Part shown: positions 1-8,868 of the stretch, one piece after another | Numbering within the stretch: the first letter of the stretch is position 1 | How the letters are laid out: each line of letters starts with the position of its first letter | Source of the DNA: CG2-30-36-16 sp964372115 | GTDB taxonomy: Bacteria; Bacteroidota; Ignavibacteria; Ignavibacteriales; Ignavibacteriaceae | Direction: 5' to 3' | Assembly: GCA_964372115.1 (NCBI GenBank) | Contig: CAYJPN010000007.1 | Span: 62,001 to 126,000, forward strand | Length of the DNA: 64,000 bases | Made by a program: the position numbers and the translations under genes | The notes under the pieces: model-generated | Told to the model about the DNA's origin: nothing | What the model saw: the letters and a program-made list of their open reading frames with translations, nothing else | The model's database searches: none

Positions 1-298
1 GCCGGAAAAAGTATTTAGAAAATAAAGTTTGTAAACTTTTTGCGGCATAGGTATAATAAAAGCGTAAAAATCCCTGAAGCAGCGGACCATAAAACAACAA
101 ACCCGCAAATGCCGCGGCGGTTAAAACAAGAACATAGACTCCATATTGTTCGGTGCCAAGACCCGAAAGAATTTTAATTATAATAAAACCGAGTACAACA
201 GAGAGCAGTTGCCCGGTCATTACCCATGCAATTTCAGCAACGGGGCTTGTGCCGACTTTTAAATAAGCCTGTTTGAATAAATCAAAAAATTTGTTCAT
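1..298 (-). CDS. Polysaccharide flippase-like membrane protein, N-terminal part (runs off window)
   Basis: Reading the minus strand from an ATG at 298 gives 99 codons without a stop to the window edge, so only the N-terminus is visible. It starts MNKFFDLFKQAYLKVG and contains two hydrophobic stretches, around 'LSVVLGFIIIKILS' and 'GVYVLVLTAAAFAGLLF', separated by a short polar turn 'GLGTEQYG'. That helix, short turn, 'LG.EQYG.Y' helix pattern is typical of Wzx/MATE-like polysaccharide flippases, where it joins the first two membrane helices. It diverges from the glycosyltransferase gene at 480, and a cell-envelope glycan role would fit that neighbour. The family call is inferred from this short N-terminus only. 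Confidence 0.6.
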   Translation of the reverse strand, partial: MNKFFDLFKQAYLKVGTSPVAEIAWVMTGQLLSVVLGFIIIKILSGLGTEQYGVYVLVLTAAAFAGLLFYGPLLQGFLRFYYTYAAKSLQTLFSKYFFR

Positions 299-479
299 CA
301 ATAAAAGATGTTATAATTTGGTGATGATGCGGCGGGATTTTTTTTCGCCGAGGATAATTTATTTGTTTCTTTGTACATTAATTATATTTTATTCAACCAA
401 TTCCAATGCCGGTAAATATAGCTAAATTTGATAATAAATTTATTATAAATTACACCTCGATTAGTAAGAAAGATTTTGT

Positions 480-1241
480 ATGATAAAATTATCATCAATA
501 ATTATTGCAAAAAATGAAGAAGCTAATATAAGCAGATGTATAAAAAGTCAGCTTGGGTGCATTGATGAAATAGTAGTTGTTATTGATGACAAATCTACCG
601 ACCGCACCCTCGAAATAGTAAAATCCTTTGCCGATGTAAAATATAATGTTTCTCCATGGCAGGGTTACTCAGGCACAAAAAATATTGCGCTTGGTTTAAC
701 AACAAATGAGTGGATTTTGTGGATTGATGCCGACGAGGCGCTAACACCGGCTTTGAAAAAAGAACTGATAGAATTTAAATCATCAACCCCGTTATTCGAT
801 ATTTTTTCTGTTCCGCGCATTGCCAATTTCCTCGGCAGGTGGATTAAACACAGCGGTTGGTATCCCGGAAGAATTGAGCGGCTTTTTAATAAAAACAAAG
901 TTAAGTTTAGCGAAAGTAATGTTCACGAGCATCTTGTTTATTCAGGTTCTGCGGGCACTTTAAACAGTGATATTGAACATTACACCGATCCATCGATTTT
1001 TCATTACTTTGAAAAGTATAATAGTTACACATCGTTAGCTGCTGAGGAAATATTTAAAAAGAATAGACGTTTTAAAATATCCGACCTGCTAATTCGACCT
1101 TGTTTTCAGTTTGTAAAAATGTATTTTTTAAAGCGTGGTTTCTTGGACGGAATACAGGGATTTATTCTCGCAGTATTTTCATCGGCATATGTTTTTACAA
1201 AATATGCAAAGTTGTGGGAAGTTGAAAAAGAAAAAAATTGA
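480..1241 (+). CDS. Family 2 glycosyltransferase, WaaE/KdtX-like
   Basis: A 253-residue GT-A fold transferase. The N-terminus 'LSSIIIAKNEEANISRC' followed by 'VVIDDKSTDRTLEI' is the nucleotide-sugar binding start of GT2 enzymes, and 'WILWIDADEALTP' holds the DXD metal-binding motif near residue 83. The segment 'GWYPGRIERLFNKNKVKF' and the later 'VHEHL' are characteristic of the WaaE/KdtX subgroup, which adds a sugar to lipopolysaccharide core. The C-terminus 'FLKRGFLDGIQGFILAVFSSAYVFTKYAKLW' is a typical membrane-associating amphipathic end. It overlaps the next gene by 4 bases, suggesting co-translation. The exact donor and acceptor cannot be told from sequence. Confidence 0.85.
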   Translation: MIKLSSIIIAKNEEANISRCIKSQLGCIDEIVVVIDDKSTDRTLEIVKSFADVKYNVSPWQGYSGTKNIALGLTTNEWILWIDADEALTPALKKELIEFKSSTPLFDIFSVPRIANFLGRWIKHSGWYPGRIERLFNKNKVKFSESNVHEHLVYSGSAGTLNSDIEHYTDPSIFHYFEKYNSYTSLAAEEIFKKNRRFKISDLLIRPCFQFVKMYFLKRGFLDGIQGFILAVFSSAYVFTKYAKLWEVEKEKN

Positions 1242-1522
1242 AAAAAGAGACAGAAAAGAATATTTTATTTATTCAATTAATAAAACAGTACGTTGCTGTG
1301 GCTGAAATATCGTTCGGCAGGCAGCCAAACTCGATAACGGAAAAGTTTGAAAAAAACATTAACAACGCCGAAATTGCCGTGAATATGCTTAAAATGATAG
1401 CTGAAAAAACAAACGGGAATTTGTTATCCTATGAAAACAAATTTTTGAACGACATTATAACCGAATTAAATAGCTTTTTATTAGATGAAATAGACAAAGA
1501 AAAACTTTCTAACAGGGCATAA
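1238..1522 (+). CDS. DUF1844 family small protein
   Basis: A 94-residue soluble protein starting at TTG 1238, overlapping the stop of the glycosyltransferase gene. The segments 'FIQLIKQYVAVAEISFGR', 'NAEIAVNMLKMIAEKT' and 'GNLLSYENKFLNDIITEL' follow the DUF1844 pattern (hydrophobic helix, then 'A...I..L.ML.EKT.GNL...E...L...L..L'). The family has no established function and often lies in housekeeping operons. No signal peptide. It sits between an envelope glycosyltransferase and NAD kinase in the same direction, 20 bases before the next start. Confidence 0.7.
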   Translation: MKKETEKNILFIQLIKQYVAVAEISFGRQPNSITEKFEKNINNAEIAVNMLKMIAEKTNGNLLSYENKFLNDIITELNSFLLDEIDKEKLSNRA

Positions 1523-1542
1523 ATACTAAAAACGGAAAAATT

Positions 1543-2448
1543 ATGATAATTGGAATAATTGCAAACACCACAAAAGTTAATGTTTTGGAAGTAGTTTCGA
1601 AACTTGTCGGGTTACTCAAACAAAACGGGTTCGAATATTTTATAAGCAATTCGCTTCTCCCCCAGCGGGAACAACTGCCATTTAAAATAAATAAATCGCT
1701 TTTTATAAGTGACGATAAAGTCTGCCAAAAAAGTGACATGATTATTTCAATCGGTGGTGACGGAACAATGCTTGCTACAGCATTTAAGGCGCAATTTTAT
1801 GACAAACCTGTACTCGGGTTAAACTTCGGTAAACTCGGTTTTCTGGCTGAAGCAAATGTAAACCAGATGGAAGAATTTATTGAAGAAATAAAAAAAGGGA
1901 AATACGAAATTGAAGAAAGAATGCTTATAACAGCCGATTGTTCAAACTATAAGGTTGAAACTCTTTATGCAATAAACGATATAGTTATTGATAAGGGAGG
2001 CTGGCCTAAAATGATTGAACTTACAATTCTTGTCGGCGGCGAATACGTAACTACCTTTGCAGCCGACGGTTTAATTATTGCTACACCTACCGGTTCAACA
2101 GGTTATTCAATTTCTACAGGAGGACCGATAGTTAGCCCGAAGTGCGATGTTTTAACTATTAGTCCGATATCGCCCCATAGTCTAACGGTTAGACCAATCG
2201 TGCTTCCCTCAAATCAGGAAATTATTATTCGTGCTGATTCTATGTATAAAGAACTGCAGGTAAACTGCGATGGGCAGAGGGTATTTTCATTCCCGCCTCC
2301 GTTAGAATTAAAAATAAATAAAAGTAAACGATCATTAAGATTAGTGCACACTTCGCTTACAAATTATTTCGAAATTCTAAGAAAAAAACTATTATGGGGG
2401 ATAGATTTAAGAAGAAACTCTCTGAATAACGAGGAAAACAATTTATGA
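1543..2448 (+). CDS. nadK: NAD kinase
   Basis: A 301-residue cytoplasmic enzyme that phosphorylates NAD to NADP using ATP or polyphosphate. The catalytic 'GGDGT' motif is at residues 71-75 ('IISIGGDGTMLATA'), followed by 'LGLNFGKLGFLAE'. The second conserved block 'DGLIIATPTGSTGYSISTGGPIVSP' carries the nucleotide-binding GSTGYS. The usual asparagine of the NE/D motif is present as 'YAINDIVI'. Length is typical of the family. The ATG at 1543 gives the canonical N-terminus 'MIIGIIANT'. Its 3' end overlaps the next gene by 4 bases (ATGA type), so both are probably co-translated. Confidence 0.95.
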   Translation: MIIGIIANTTKVNVLEVVSKLVGLLKQNGFEYFISNSLLPQREQLPFKINKSLFISDDKVCQKSDMIISIGGDGTMLATAFKAQFYDKPVLGLNFGKLGFLAEANVNQMEEFIEEIKKGKYEIEERMLITADCSNYKVETLYAINDIVIDKGGWPKMIELTILVGGEYVTTFAADGLIIATPTGSTGYSISTGGPIVSPKCDVLTISPISPHSLTVRPIVLPSNQEIIIRADSMYKELQVNCDGQRVFSFPPPLELKINKSKRSLRLVHTSLTNYFEILRKKLLWGIDLRRNSLNNEENNL

Positions 2449-2948
2449 AAAAGATAGCAGCTATTATTATTTTTATTTCGACACTATCATTTGCACAAGA
2501 TAGCAGCAGTGTTTTTACCCATGAAAAAACAGATGAAAATATGTTAATAGGACTTTGTACCCGCGAAGCATTCAACGATTCTGCGTTTTCGTGGTGGTGG
2601 AACTCTGAGTATGAAATGTACGAAGTTGATGAGGAAACTTTGTCATCATTAAAAGATAAAATGGATGAGGTATACGTTACCATTATATTGGGAACATGGT
2701 GCAGCGACAGCCGCAGGGAAGTTCCAAGATTTTTTAAAATAGTTGATTGGCTCTCCTACCCAAAAGAAAAGATAACAATAATAGCTGTTGATAGGGATAA
2801 AAAAGCGGGCGCAATAAATACCTATGAATATGGTGTTTCATTGGTTCCTACTTTTATCTTCATGAGGGACGGAACGGAGATTGGCAGAATTACTGAAACC
2901 CCTCAAGAGAGCCTTGAAAAAGATTTGACGAAAATTGCAGCAAAATAA
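2445..2948 (+). CDS. Secreted thioredoxin-fold protein with WCSDS active-site variant
   Basis: A 167-residue protein with a signal peptide (MKKIAAIIIFISTLSFAQ, predicted cleavage after the AQ). The fold is recognisable from 'VTIILGTWCSDSRREVPRF' (residues 79-95), 'ITIIAVDRDK' and the cis-proline region 'SLVPTFIFMRDGTEIGRI'. The expected CxxC is replaced by C86-S-D-S89, so it has a single active-site cysteine and cannot be a classical dithiol oxidoreductase. Monothiol variants of this type are common among Bacteroidota periplasmic proteins and may bind or isomerise substrates; the role here is unknown. It is translationally coupled to nadK. Confidence 0.75.
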   Translation: MKKIAAIIIFISTLSFAQDSSSVFTHEKTDENMLIGLCTREAFNDSAFSWWWNSEYEMYEVDEETLSSLKDKMDEVYVTIILGTWCSDSRREVPRFFKIVDWLSYPKEKITIIAVDRDKKAGAINTYEYGVSLVPTFIFMRDGTEIGRITETPQESLEKDLTKIAAK

Positions 2949-3090
2949 TTCCGGTTATTTTCAAAAAACAGTAATTATTTTGCAAATTATTTTTAGACGA
3001 AAATTTTGAAGCTAAAAAAACTAATTAAACTTTTTTAAAAAGTTTTCGATTATAAACCGAAGTAGTGTATCTAAAAGTTAATGAATATTT

Positions 3091-6000
3091 GTGCAAAGAG
3101 TTTATAAAATATTAATAGCCCTTCTAATTTCGGCAGCAAATCTGTTTTCGCAGGTTCACGAGTTAAAATTCCAGAGAATATCGGTGGATCAGGGATTGTC
3201 ACAAAGTGTTGTTGTTAATGTCCTTCAGGATCAAATGGGCTTTTTGTGGTTCGCCACTCAGGATGGATTAAACCGGTATGATGGGTATGATTTTACCGTA
3301 TTTAAGCATTCTAACTCCGATTCAAACTCGATATCCGACAATTACGCTACATTTTTAATGCAGGATAAAGCCGGTGTAATTTGGGTTGGAACAAACGGCG
3401 GAGGGTTGAATAAATTTGATGCTCGCTCTGAAAAATTTACTGCTTTGCTGAACAATCCCAATGTAGCTAACTCTTTGACCAACAATAGTATAAGATATAT
3501 TTTTGAAGATTCTAAAGAACGACTATGGGTTGCTACTTATGGTGGAGGACTAAATAAATTAAACAGGCAAAATTTAACTTTTACATCATTTCAAAATGAT
3601 GCCGACAACCCTGCAAGTTTAATTGATAACCGTGTTTATTGTATTGCTGAAGATAATAATAAAAATCTTTGGATTGGCACTGAAAACGGGCTGGATTATT
3701 TTAACCCTGAATCGGGCAAGTTTATACACATCAGGAATATAACCGGAAACAAAAACAGCCTCTCCGGAAATTTTATCCGAAGTCTTTTTATAGATAAAAA
3801 CAACAAACTTTTTGTTGGAACTAACAATAGCGGGTTAAATACTTTAAACCTGAAAGATTTTTATTACTATCTAAATGAAAACCCAAATACAGTTGTTGAT
3901 AAATTAAAATTTACTATTTACAAACACTCCCCGAACGATGACAATTCTATTAGCGGAAATAGTGTAAACTCAATAATTAAAGACAAACACGGTTACATTT
4001 GGCTTGGTGTGTGGGACGGCGGATTAAATTTATTTGATGAATCAAACCAAACTTTTTCTAATTACACATACAGTGCCTCTAATCCTAATAGTTTAAGCCA
4101 GAATGATATAATAACTTTATACCAGGATCGTACAGGGATTATATGGATAGGAACATACAGTGGAGGTATAAATAAATTAAATCGTAATTGGGATAGTTTT
4201 AAAATGTTTCGGCACAATCCGGATATTTCCGGCAGCCTAAGCCATAATAGAGTGTTTTCAATATTAAAAGATAATTTTGGAACTTTATGGGTTGGAACAT
4301 GGGGCGGCGGTTTAAATAGGTACAATAAACAAAAAAAAATATTTGATAAATATTCATCCTCCGATAATATATACTCTCTCAGCGATAATCGTGTCACCCA
4401 ATTATATATAGATAAACAAGGTGATCTTTGGGTTGGGACAATGGACGGCGGCTTAAATAAATTTAATTACACTACTCAAACTTTTTTTAATAGTCGCAAT
4501 GGAAAGATGCCGCTTTCTATTGCAAAGGAACGTATAACTGCAATTGAAGAAGACAACCACGGCAATTTTTGGGTTGGTACATTAAACAATGGGCTGGTGT
4601 TGTATGATAGAAAAAATGGAACTGCAAAAAAATTTACTAACAAACCCGATGATCTTTCATCCATAAGTAATTCGCGTATCACTTCTATTTTTGAAGACAG
4701 CCAGCGAACTTTATGGATCGGAACCTATTTTGGGTTAAACATTTTAAATACACAAACCGAAAAATTTAAAAGGTTTGTAAAAGATCAAAATGATCCACAA
4801 AGTCTTCAGTACGATAGAATATCAAAAGTTGTTGAAGATAAAACCGGAACAATTTGGATTGGAACTCTCGGGGGCGGACTATATCAACTCGATAAAAAAG
4901 AGAGAGAAAAAGGAAAATACGTTTTCAAAGAATACAACAAAGAAAACGGATTATCCGATGACTTTATTTATAATATTTTGGTAGATGATCATAATCGGCT
5001 CTGGCTTACAACAAATAACGGTTTAAATGTTTTTGATCCGACAATCGGATTATTTATCAATTATAATGCGTCTGACGGTTTGCAGAGTAACGAATTTAAA
5101 GAAGGCGCTTATTATGATGAAAAAACCGGGGAAATGTTTGTCGGAGGGATAAATGGTTTTAATTCATTTTACCCTGACAGCCTGAAACTAAATTTGTACC
5201 CGCCACAAGTAGCTTTTACAGGGTTCAAAATTTTCAATGAGCCCGTAACACCCGGACTAAACAGCCCGCTTAAATCTTCAATTACATATACAAAAGAAAT
5301 TACACTGCCCCATAGCGATTATGTGTTTAGTATAGATTTTTCCGCTCTCCATTATTCATCTCCCGATGAAAATAAGTATGCTTATTATCTGGATGGTTTC
5401 GACCAGAAATGGATATACACCGATGCGAAACATCGCTATGCAACCTATACAAATTTAAGTGGGGGAACGTACACCTTCTATCTTAAGGCTTCAAACCCTG
5501 ATGGAATTTGGACGCATGAACCTATTACATTAAAAATCACAGTAATCCCCCCATTTTATCAAACAACCGTATTTAAAGTAATTCTTTTATTTTTGGTCCT
5601 CTTTGTAATATTTCTTGTATCGAAAATTAATAATATCAGAATTACAGAAAGAAACAAACTTTTAGAAATAGAAGTTGAGAAAAGAACACATGAGTTGAGA
5701 GAACTGAATACGACCAAAGATAAATTCTTTTCAATTATTGCACATGATTTAAAGGGACCATTTAACTTTTTTCTCGGAAGTACAAGTTTACTGAAAGAAG
5801 AAATTGATAACCTTACAAAAGAAGAAATTGCGCAGATTGGCAGCACACTTAATTCTTCAGCGCAAAAGTTTTATAAACTGCTTGAAAATCTTCTTGACTG
5901 GACGCGTGTACAGATGGGGGTTTTAAAACCGGAACCTGTCGCTTTTTCTTTAAACGAAATTGCAAATGATGTTATAAAATTATTAAATGATTCAGCCTTA

Positions 6001-6408
6001 AAAAAAGAAATTGAAATAAATTGTATTGGATTTAATGATGTTGCAAATATTGATGTTTACGCCGATCCGAATATGATTAGCACTGTGATTAGAAATTTAA
6101 TTTCCAACGCAATAAAATTCACCCCCCGCTCCGGTAAAATAATTATTGAAATTCTGAAGTTACAGGACAAATTAAAAATATCTGTTCAAGACACCGGAAT
6201 GGGTATGTCGGAGTCTGAAATTGAAAGTATTTTTGATCTCGGCAAACATCGTTCGAAGAAGGGAACCGATAACGAGGAGGGATCTGGGCTGGGGTTGATT
6301 CTTTGCAAAGAGTTTATTGAAAAAAATGAAGGCACGTTTAGAGTCAAAAGTGAATTAGATAAAGGGACAACCGCCTGGTTCTCGATTCCGATAGCAAAAA
6401 AAGTTTAG
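3091..6408 (+). CDS. Giant periplasmic-propeller sensor histidine kinase (Reg_prop/Y_Y_Y/HisKA)
   Basis: A 1105-residue inner-membrane sensor. After a signal sequence (MQRVYKILIALLISAANLFSQ) comes a long run of two-component-propeller repeats ('GFLWFATQDGLNRYDG', 'GVIWVGTNGGGLNKFD' and many more, about residues 30-700), expected to form two seven-bladed propellers. A Y_Y_Y domain ('YYLDGFDQKWIYTD') and a membrane helix near 827-846 follow. The cytoplasmic part has HisKA with H885 ('IIAHDLKGPFNF') and HATPase_c with 'NAIKFTP', 'DTGMGM' and 'GSGLGL' boxes. It ends after the ATPase with no receiver or AraC domain, so it is not the hybrid form common in Bacteroides, and no response regulator lies nearby. 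The start is GTG at 3091 without a clear Shine-Dalgarno sequence. The ligand is unknown; homologous propellers often sense glycans. Confidence 0.9.
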   Translation: MQRVYKILIALLISAANLFSQVHELKFQRISVDQGLSQSVVVNVLQDQMGFLWFATQDGLNRYDGYDFTVFKHSNSDSNSISDNYATFLMQDKAGVIWVGTNGGGLNKFDARSEKFTALLNNPNVANSLTNNSIRYIFEDSKERLWVATYGGGLNKLNRQNLTFTSFQNDADNPASLIDNRVYCIAEDNNKNLWIGTENGLDYFNPESGKFIHIRNITGNKNSLSGNFIRSLFIDKNNKLFVGTNNSGLNTLNLKDFYYYLNENPNTVVDKLKFTIYKHSPNDDNSISGNSVNSIIKDKHGYIWLGVWDGGLNLFDESNQTFSNYTYSASNPNSLSQNDIITLYQDRTGIIWIGTYSGGINKLNRNWDSFKMFRHNPDISGSLSHNRVFSILKDNFGTLWVGTWGGGLNRYNKQKKIFDKYSSSDNIYSLSDNRVTQLYIDKQGDLWVGTMDGGLNKFNYTTQTFFNSRNGKMPLSIAKERITAIEEDNHGNFWVGTLNNGLVLYDRKNGTAKKFTNKPDDLSSISNSRITSIFEDSQRTLWIGTYFGLNILNTQTEKFKRFVKDQNDPQSLQYDRISKVVEDKTGTIWIGTLGGGLYQLDKKEREKGKYVFKEYNKENGLSDDFIYNILVDDHNRLWLTTNNGLNVFDPTIGLFINYNASDGLQSNEFKEGAYYDEKTGEMFVGGINGFNSFYPDSLKLNLYPPQVAFTGFKIFNEPVTPGLNSPLKSSITYTKEITLPHSDYVFSIDFSALHYSSPDENKYAYYLDGFDQKWIYTDAKHRYATYTNLSGGTYTFYLKASNPDGIWTHEPITLKITVIPPFYQTTVFKVILLFLVLFVIFLVSKINNIRITERNKLLEIEVEKRTHELRELNTTKDKFFSIIAHDLKGPFNFFLGSTSLLKEEIDNLTKEEIAQIGSTLNSSAQKFYKLLENLLDWTRVQMGVLKPEPVAFSLNEIANDVIKLLNDSALKKEIEINCIGFNDVANIDVYADPNMISTVIRNLISNAIKFTPRSGKIIIEILKLQDKLKISVQDTGMGMSESEIESIFDLGKHRSKKGTDNEEGSGLGLILCKEFIEKNEGTFRVKSELDKGTTAWFSIPIAKKV

Positions 6409-6424
6409 CTGTGCTTATTTAATT

Positions 6425-6584
6425 GTACCTTAACACTTAAATTCTTGTAATATATGGTAGAATATTTGCAAACTAAATGATAAAAAGCATTAATGAATGT
6501 TTTTCATTCAACCATTATTCAATCACTAATCTCAAATAATTTGGTTCTGCTTGTCCCGCCCCGCGGGGGCTTGCCCAGTTTAGG
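6425..6584. repeat. Dispersed intergenic repeat, copy A (about 160 bp)
   Basis: The stretch starting 'GTACCTTAAC' and ending near 'TTTAGG' aligns with 56913-57069. Shared blocks in the same order are 'GTACCTTAAC', 'TGTAATAT.TGG..GAATATT', 'TGAATGTTTTTCATTCAA', 'CCATT.ATTCAATCA' and 'TTTGGTTCTG.CTTGTCC'. A GC-rich palindrome (GCCCC-GCG-GGGGC, about 6557-6569) is present only in this copy, just before the tail. No open reading frame is shared, so it is a non-coding element. It makes up about half of the 380-base gap between the sensor kinase and the next lipoprotein; nothing else recognisable was seen in that gap. Confidence 0.7.
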
Positions 6585-6788
6585 CTTTAATAATTAAAGA
6601 CACACTCTCTTTGTCTGTCGCAAAAAGGAGACAAAGTAAATATGTTACTTGTCTGTATGTTTTGCGTCACGTTAATAATTGCTATCAGAAAAAAGATATT
6701 ATCATTTTTATTTTTGGCATAATATTTTATTATACTTGTCTATATACCTTTAACCTATTTATTAATTATCAATCACAAAGGACCAGAT

Positions 6789-7547
6789 ATGAAGAGTCTA
6801 AAAACATTTCTTTCTCTTTTTCTATTTTCAGCGCTATTAATTATAGCCGGATGTAATAAAGAAGATAATCCGCTTAATACCAATAATAACAATAATAATA
6901 ACAGTAATAACTCAAACCCATTGCCTACTGATTTTGGGGGAGTAACCCCGACGCATATATTGGGTCTTATTCGCACCTCAGTCACTCAATCGGGATTTAC
7001 CATTAGCACCGGTGTTGGTGTAGCAAATTTAAATAACCAGGATAAAGGTGAAGTTTCTGTAGCTGTTAGCGGAACCAATTATGTTTTTGCAAAAAATACC
7101 AGTGGTACAAGCACAAACTATTATTTTCCCGATCCCGCAAATCCGTTATCTTTAATGACACTTTCCAGCAGCGCCGTTACCGCTACCTTTGATGTAACCG
7201 GTTATACTCTTCAACAAAAAAGTGTTCAAGTTCCAGGCGAAATGACTTTAACTGCACCCGCGGCAAATAGTAGTATTCCCCGCACAAGCGATTTAACCAT
7301 AAGCTGGACGACTTCAAGCGCCGGTGCATTTAATGCAATTTTTATTTCGGATAAAAACGGCGCTTACAAATTTAAACAAAATATTACCGGTGCAACTTCC
7401 GCAACATTTTCAGCTTCAGAACTCGGTGCGCTGGCTGCAGGTGACGCTTATGTTTATGCGATGACATACAATTTTGTTTTATCAAATAATAATGAAGCGG
7501 TTCTTATTGGCGAAGCTTTGACAGTAAACCAGGTTACTTTACAATAA
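6789..7547 (+). CDS. Secreted lipoprotein with Asn-rich linker
   Basis: A 252-residue protein with a lipoprotein signal peptide (MKSLKTFLSLFLFSALLIIAGC, lipid-modified C22). A low-complexity Asn/Ser linker of about 17 residues encoded by AAT/AAC triplets follows. The body is rich in Thr, Ser, Ala and beta-strand-like segments ('SGFTISTGVGVANLNNQ', 'TFDVTGYTLQQKSVQVPG'), ending with a region that looks like an immunoglobulin-like domain ('PRTSDLTISWTTSSAGAFNAIF'). No enzymatic motif is visible. It probably sits on the outer membrane. The start at 6789 follows an AAAGGA at suitable spacing. Stand-alone gene; function unknown. Confidence 0.75.
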   Translation: MKSLKTFLSLFLFSALLIIAGCNKEDNPLNTNNNNNNNSNNSNPLPTDFGGVTPTHILGLIRTSVTQSGFTISTGVGVANLNNQDKGEVSVAVSGTNYVFAKNTSGTSTNYYFPDPANPLSLMTLSSSAVTATFDVTGYTLQQKSVQVPGEMTLTAPAANSSIPRTSDLTISWTTSSAGAFNAIFISDKNGAYKFKQNITGATSATFSASELGALAAGDAYVYAMTYNFVLSNNNEAVLIGEALTVNQVTLQ

Positions 7548-7562
7548 TTTCCCCCGGAGGAT

Positions 7563-7602
7563 GAAGCTGCCGTGGTCTAATGCTGCGGTAGCTTCGTTTA
7601 TT
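7563..7602 (+). terminator. Probable intrinsic terminator
   Basis: GAAGCTGCCG (7563-7572) pairs with CGGTAGCTTC (7586-7595) with one G-T wobble, loop of 13, followed by GTTTATTAT. It lies 15 bases after the lipoprotein stop codon. Confidence 0.6.
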
Positions 7603-7783
7603 ATACAAATAAAGTTATCATCCCAAACATCATTTAAATCCATCTTCTTTGAAGCTTAGTCAGGCAATCGTCTTTTTTTTAGCGCCTATTTCCGGCGGGC
7701 AAATATTTTTTTATATTTATTTCCGAATTCACCCATTTCCGTAATAATGGCAAATTTTTTTTAACCCAATCATTGGAGGTTTT

Positions 7784-8269
7784 GTGAAAAACACAATTTC
7801 AATCGGTATGCTGTTTTGTTTTGTAATTCTTTTCTTTACCCCTCTGTTTGCTCAGGATGTTGATGTTGTTAAAGCTGAAATAAAAAAGTTAAACGATAAA
7901 ATGGCGGAAGGAATGTTAAAAAACGATTATTCATTCATGCAAGACATCTACATGGATGATGCGGTTTCACTTCCAAGTTATAACCCTATTATTAAGGGTA
8001 AAAAAGCAATTATGGAAGCAACCGAAGAAAGTCAAAAAGCATCAAAAGTAACCGCCTTTAATGTAACTACAGTAGATGTTTTTGGCGAGGGAAAAACGTA
8101 CGTTGAAATAGGAAATTTTGAGATGTCGATAGAAGTTTTCGGACTTAACGAGCCGGTTAAAGACAATGGAAAATACATAACCATCTGGCAAAAAACTGAC
8201 GATGGATTAAAAATAAAAGCCGAAATGTGGAATACCGATAACAACCCCTGGGCGGGAAAACCGGAATAA
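7784..8269 (+). CDS. Secreted SnoaL-like/DUF4440 protein
   Basis: A 161-residue protein starting at GTG 7784, chosen because of a strong GGAGG seven bases upstream. A signal peptide (cleavage expected after 'TPLFAQ') is followed by a cystatin-like cone fold: 'VKAEIKKLNDKMAEGMLKND', 'YMDDAVSLPSYNPIIKGKKAI', 'VEIGNFEMSI' and 'YITIWQKTDDGLKIKAEMWN'. That order (helix, 'D.A....... G..AI', strands, 'W....G.W.I..D.WN') is that of the DUF4440/SnoaL-like NTF2 superfamily. Members range from isomerases to simple binding proteins, so the activity is open. Monocistronic. Confidence 0.75.
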   Translation: MKNTISIGMLFCFVILFFTPLFAQDVDVVKAEIKKLNDKMAEGMLKNDYSFMQDIYMDDAVSLPSYNPIIKGKKAIMEATEESQKASKVTAFNVTTVDVFGEGKTYVEIGNFEMSIEVFGLNEPVKDNGKYITIWQKTDDGLKIKAEMWNTDNNPWAGKPE

Positions 8270-8548
8270 TAATGGTTTTCTAAACCGATATTAAAAAATA
8301 ATAGTGCAGGGTACTAAAAAATTGTTAAATTGTTTTATAGTGCAAAATTGCGATTATTTGCTCTGGAAAAATTTGTGAATTAACAAATCATGAGTCTACT
8401 ATAAATGGTTGGAAACGGTTATCACCGTTAAACGATTCGCTCTATATTTCCATTAAAGGGTTGTCTCAAAAGTCATTGCCCCCGACCATTGATCTTGTCG
8501 AAATGCGGTTTTCAAAACAGCAATAAAGCAATTTAACAATTAAACAAT
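8270..8548. other. Gene-free spacer with mobile-element-like traces
   Basis: No gene was seen. A perfect 12-bp inverted repeat, ATTGTTAAATTG (8321-8332) and CAATTTAACAAT (8529-8540), brackets about 220 bp. Inside it, from 8459, is 'GGGTTGTCTCAAAAGTCA', which resembles the terminal ends (…TGAGACA.CCC) of insertion sequences seen in this phylum. This may be a residual IS end or miniature element, but the arms are AT-rich and could match by chance. Confidence 0.3.
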
Positions 8549-8868
8549 ACTCCTCCCCATGTACAGCGGCGCGGTACTTGACTTAAACTAAAAATAAAAC
8601 TAAGTTAAAACCAAAATTTTTACGAGGGTCGGGATTTTGAAAAAAATAAATAACTTTTGTCATTCGTTAGTTCCGTTTAGTAATGGACGGAGGAACCTCT
8701 GGTTATCGGTCACTAATGCTCCCGCGGGGATTAATAATTTTTCTTACTCTTACTCTTTCTCTTACTCTCTCCATTACTCACTTTCGCTTTCTTTCTCTAC
8801 CGGTTTTGCATAAAAATGAAAACAACAACTAATTATCTTTTACAAACAAAACAGAAGGAGTAACAACA
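8549..8868 (+). repeat. Duplicated leader, copy 1 (about 320 bp upstream of lipoprotein gene)
   Basis: This leader is closely similar to 11851-12187, and the identity continues into the first 50 or so codons of the gene it precedes. It contains a putative promoter, an AT-rich stretch, a conserved GC-richer core ('GGACGGAGGAACC', 'ATGCTCCCGCGGG') and a pyrimidine tract with TTACTC hexamers (8744-8767). An ORF from TTG 8637 to 8813 (58 codons, begins MKKINNFCHS) is matched in frame in copy 2, but most differences between copies change the residue, so selection on a peptide is doubtful. CCGT and ACGG around 'TTTAGTAATGG' could form a short hairpin. Function unknown; a cis-regulatory RNA or leader peptide are both possible. 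Confidence 0.7.
8578..8606 (+). promoter_or_regulatory. Putative sigma-70-type promoter of leader copy 1
   Basis: TTGACT (8578-8583), 17-base spacer, TAAGTT (8601-8606). The same hexamers and the same spacing recur in leader copy 2 at 11883-11911 while the spacers differ at two positions, which supports function. Bacteroidota often use other promoter elements, so this is tentative. Confidence 0.45.

Noticed and set aside
8640..8745. A known riboswitch in the duplicated leader (GGAGGAACC core)
   Set aside because: I could not fit it to the c-di-GMP, c-di-AMP, TPP, cobalamin or SAM consensus structures, and the two copies differ without clear compensatory changes.
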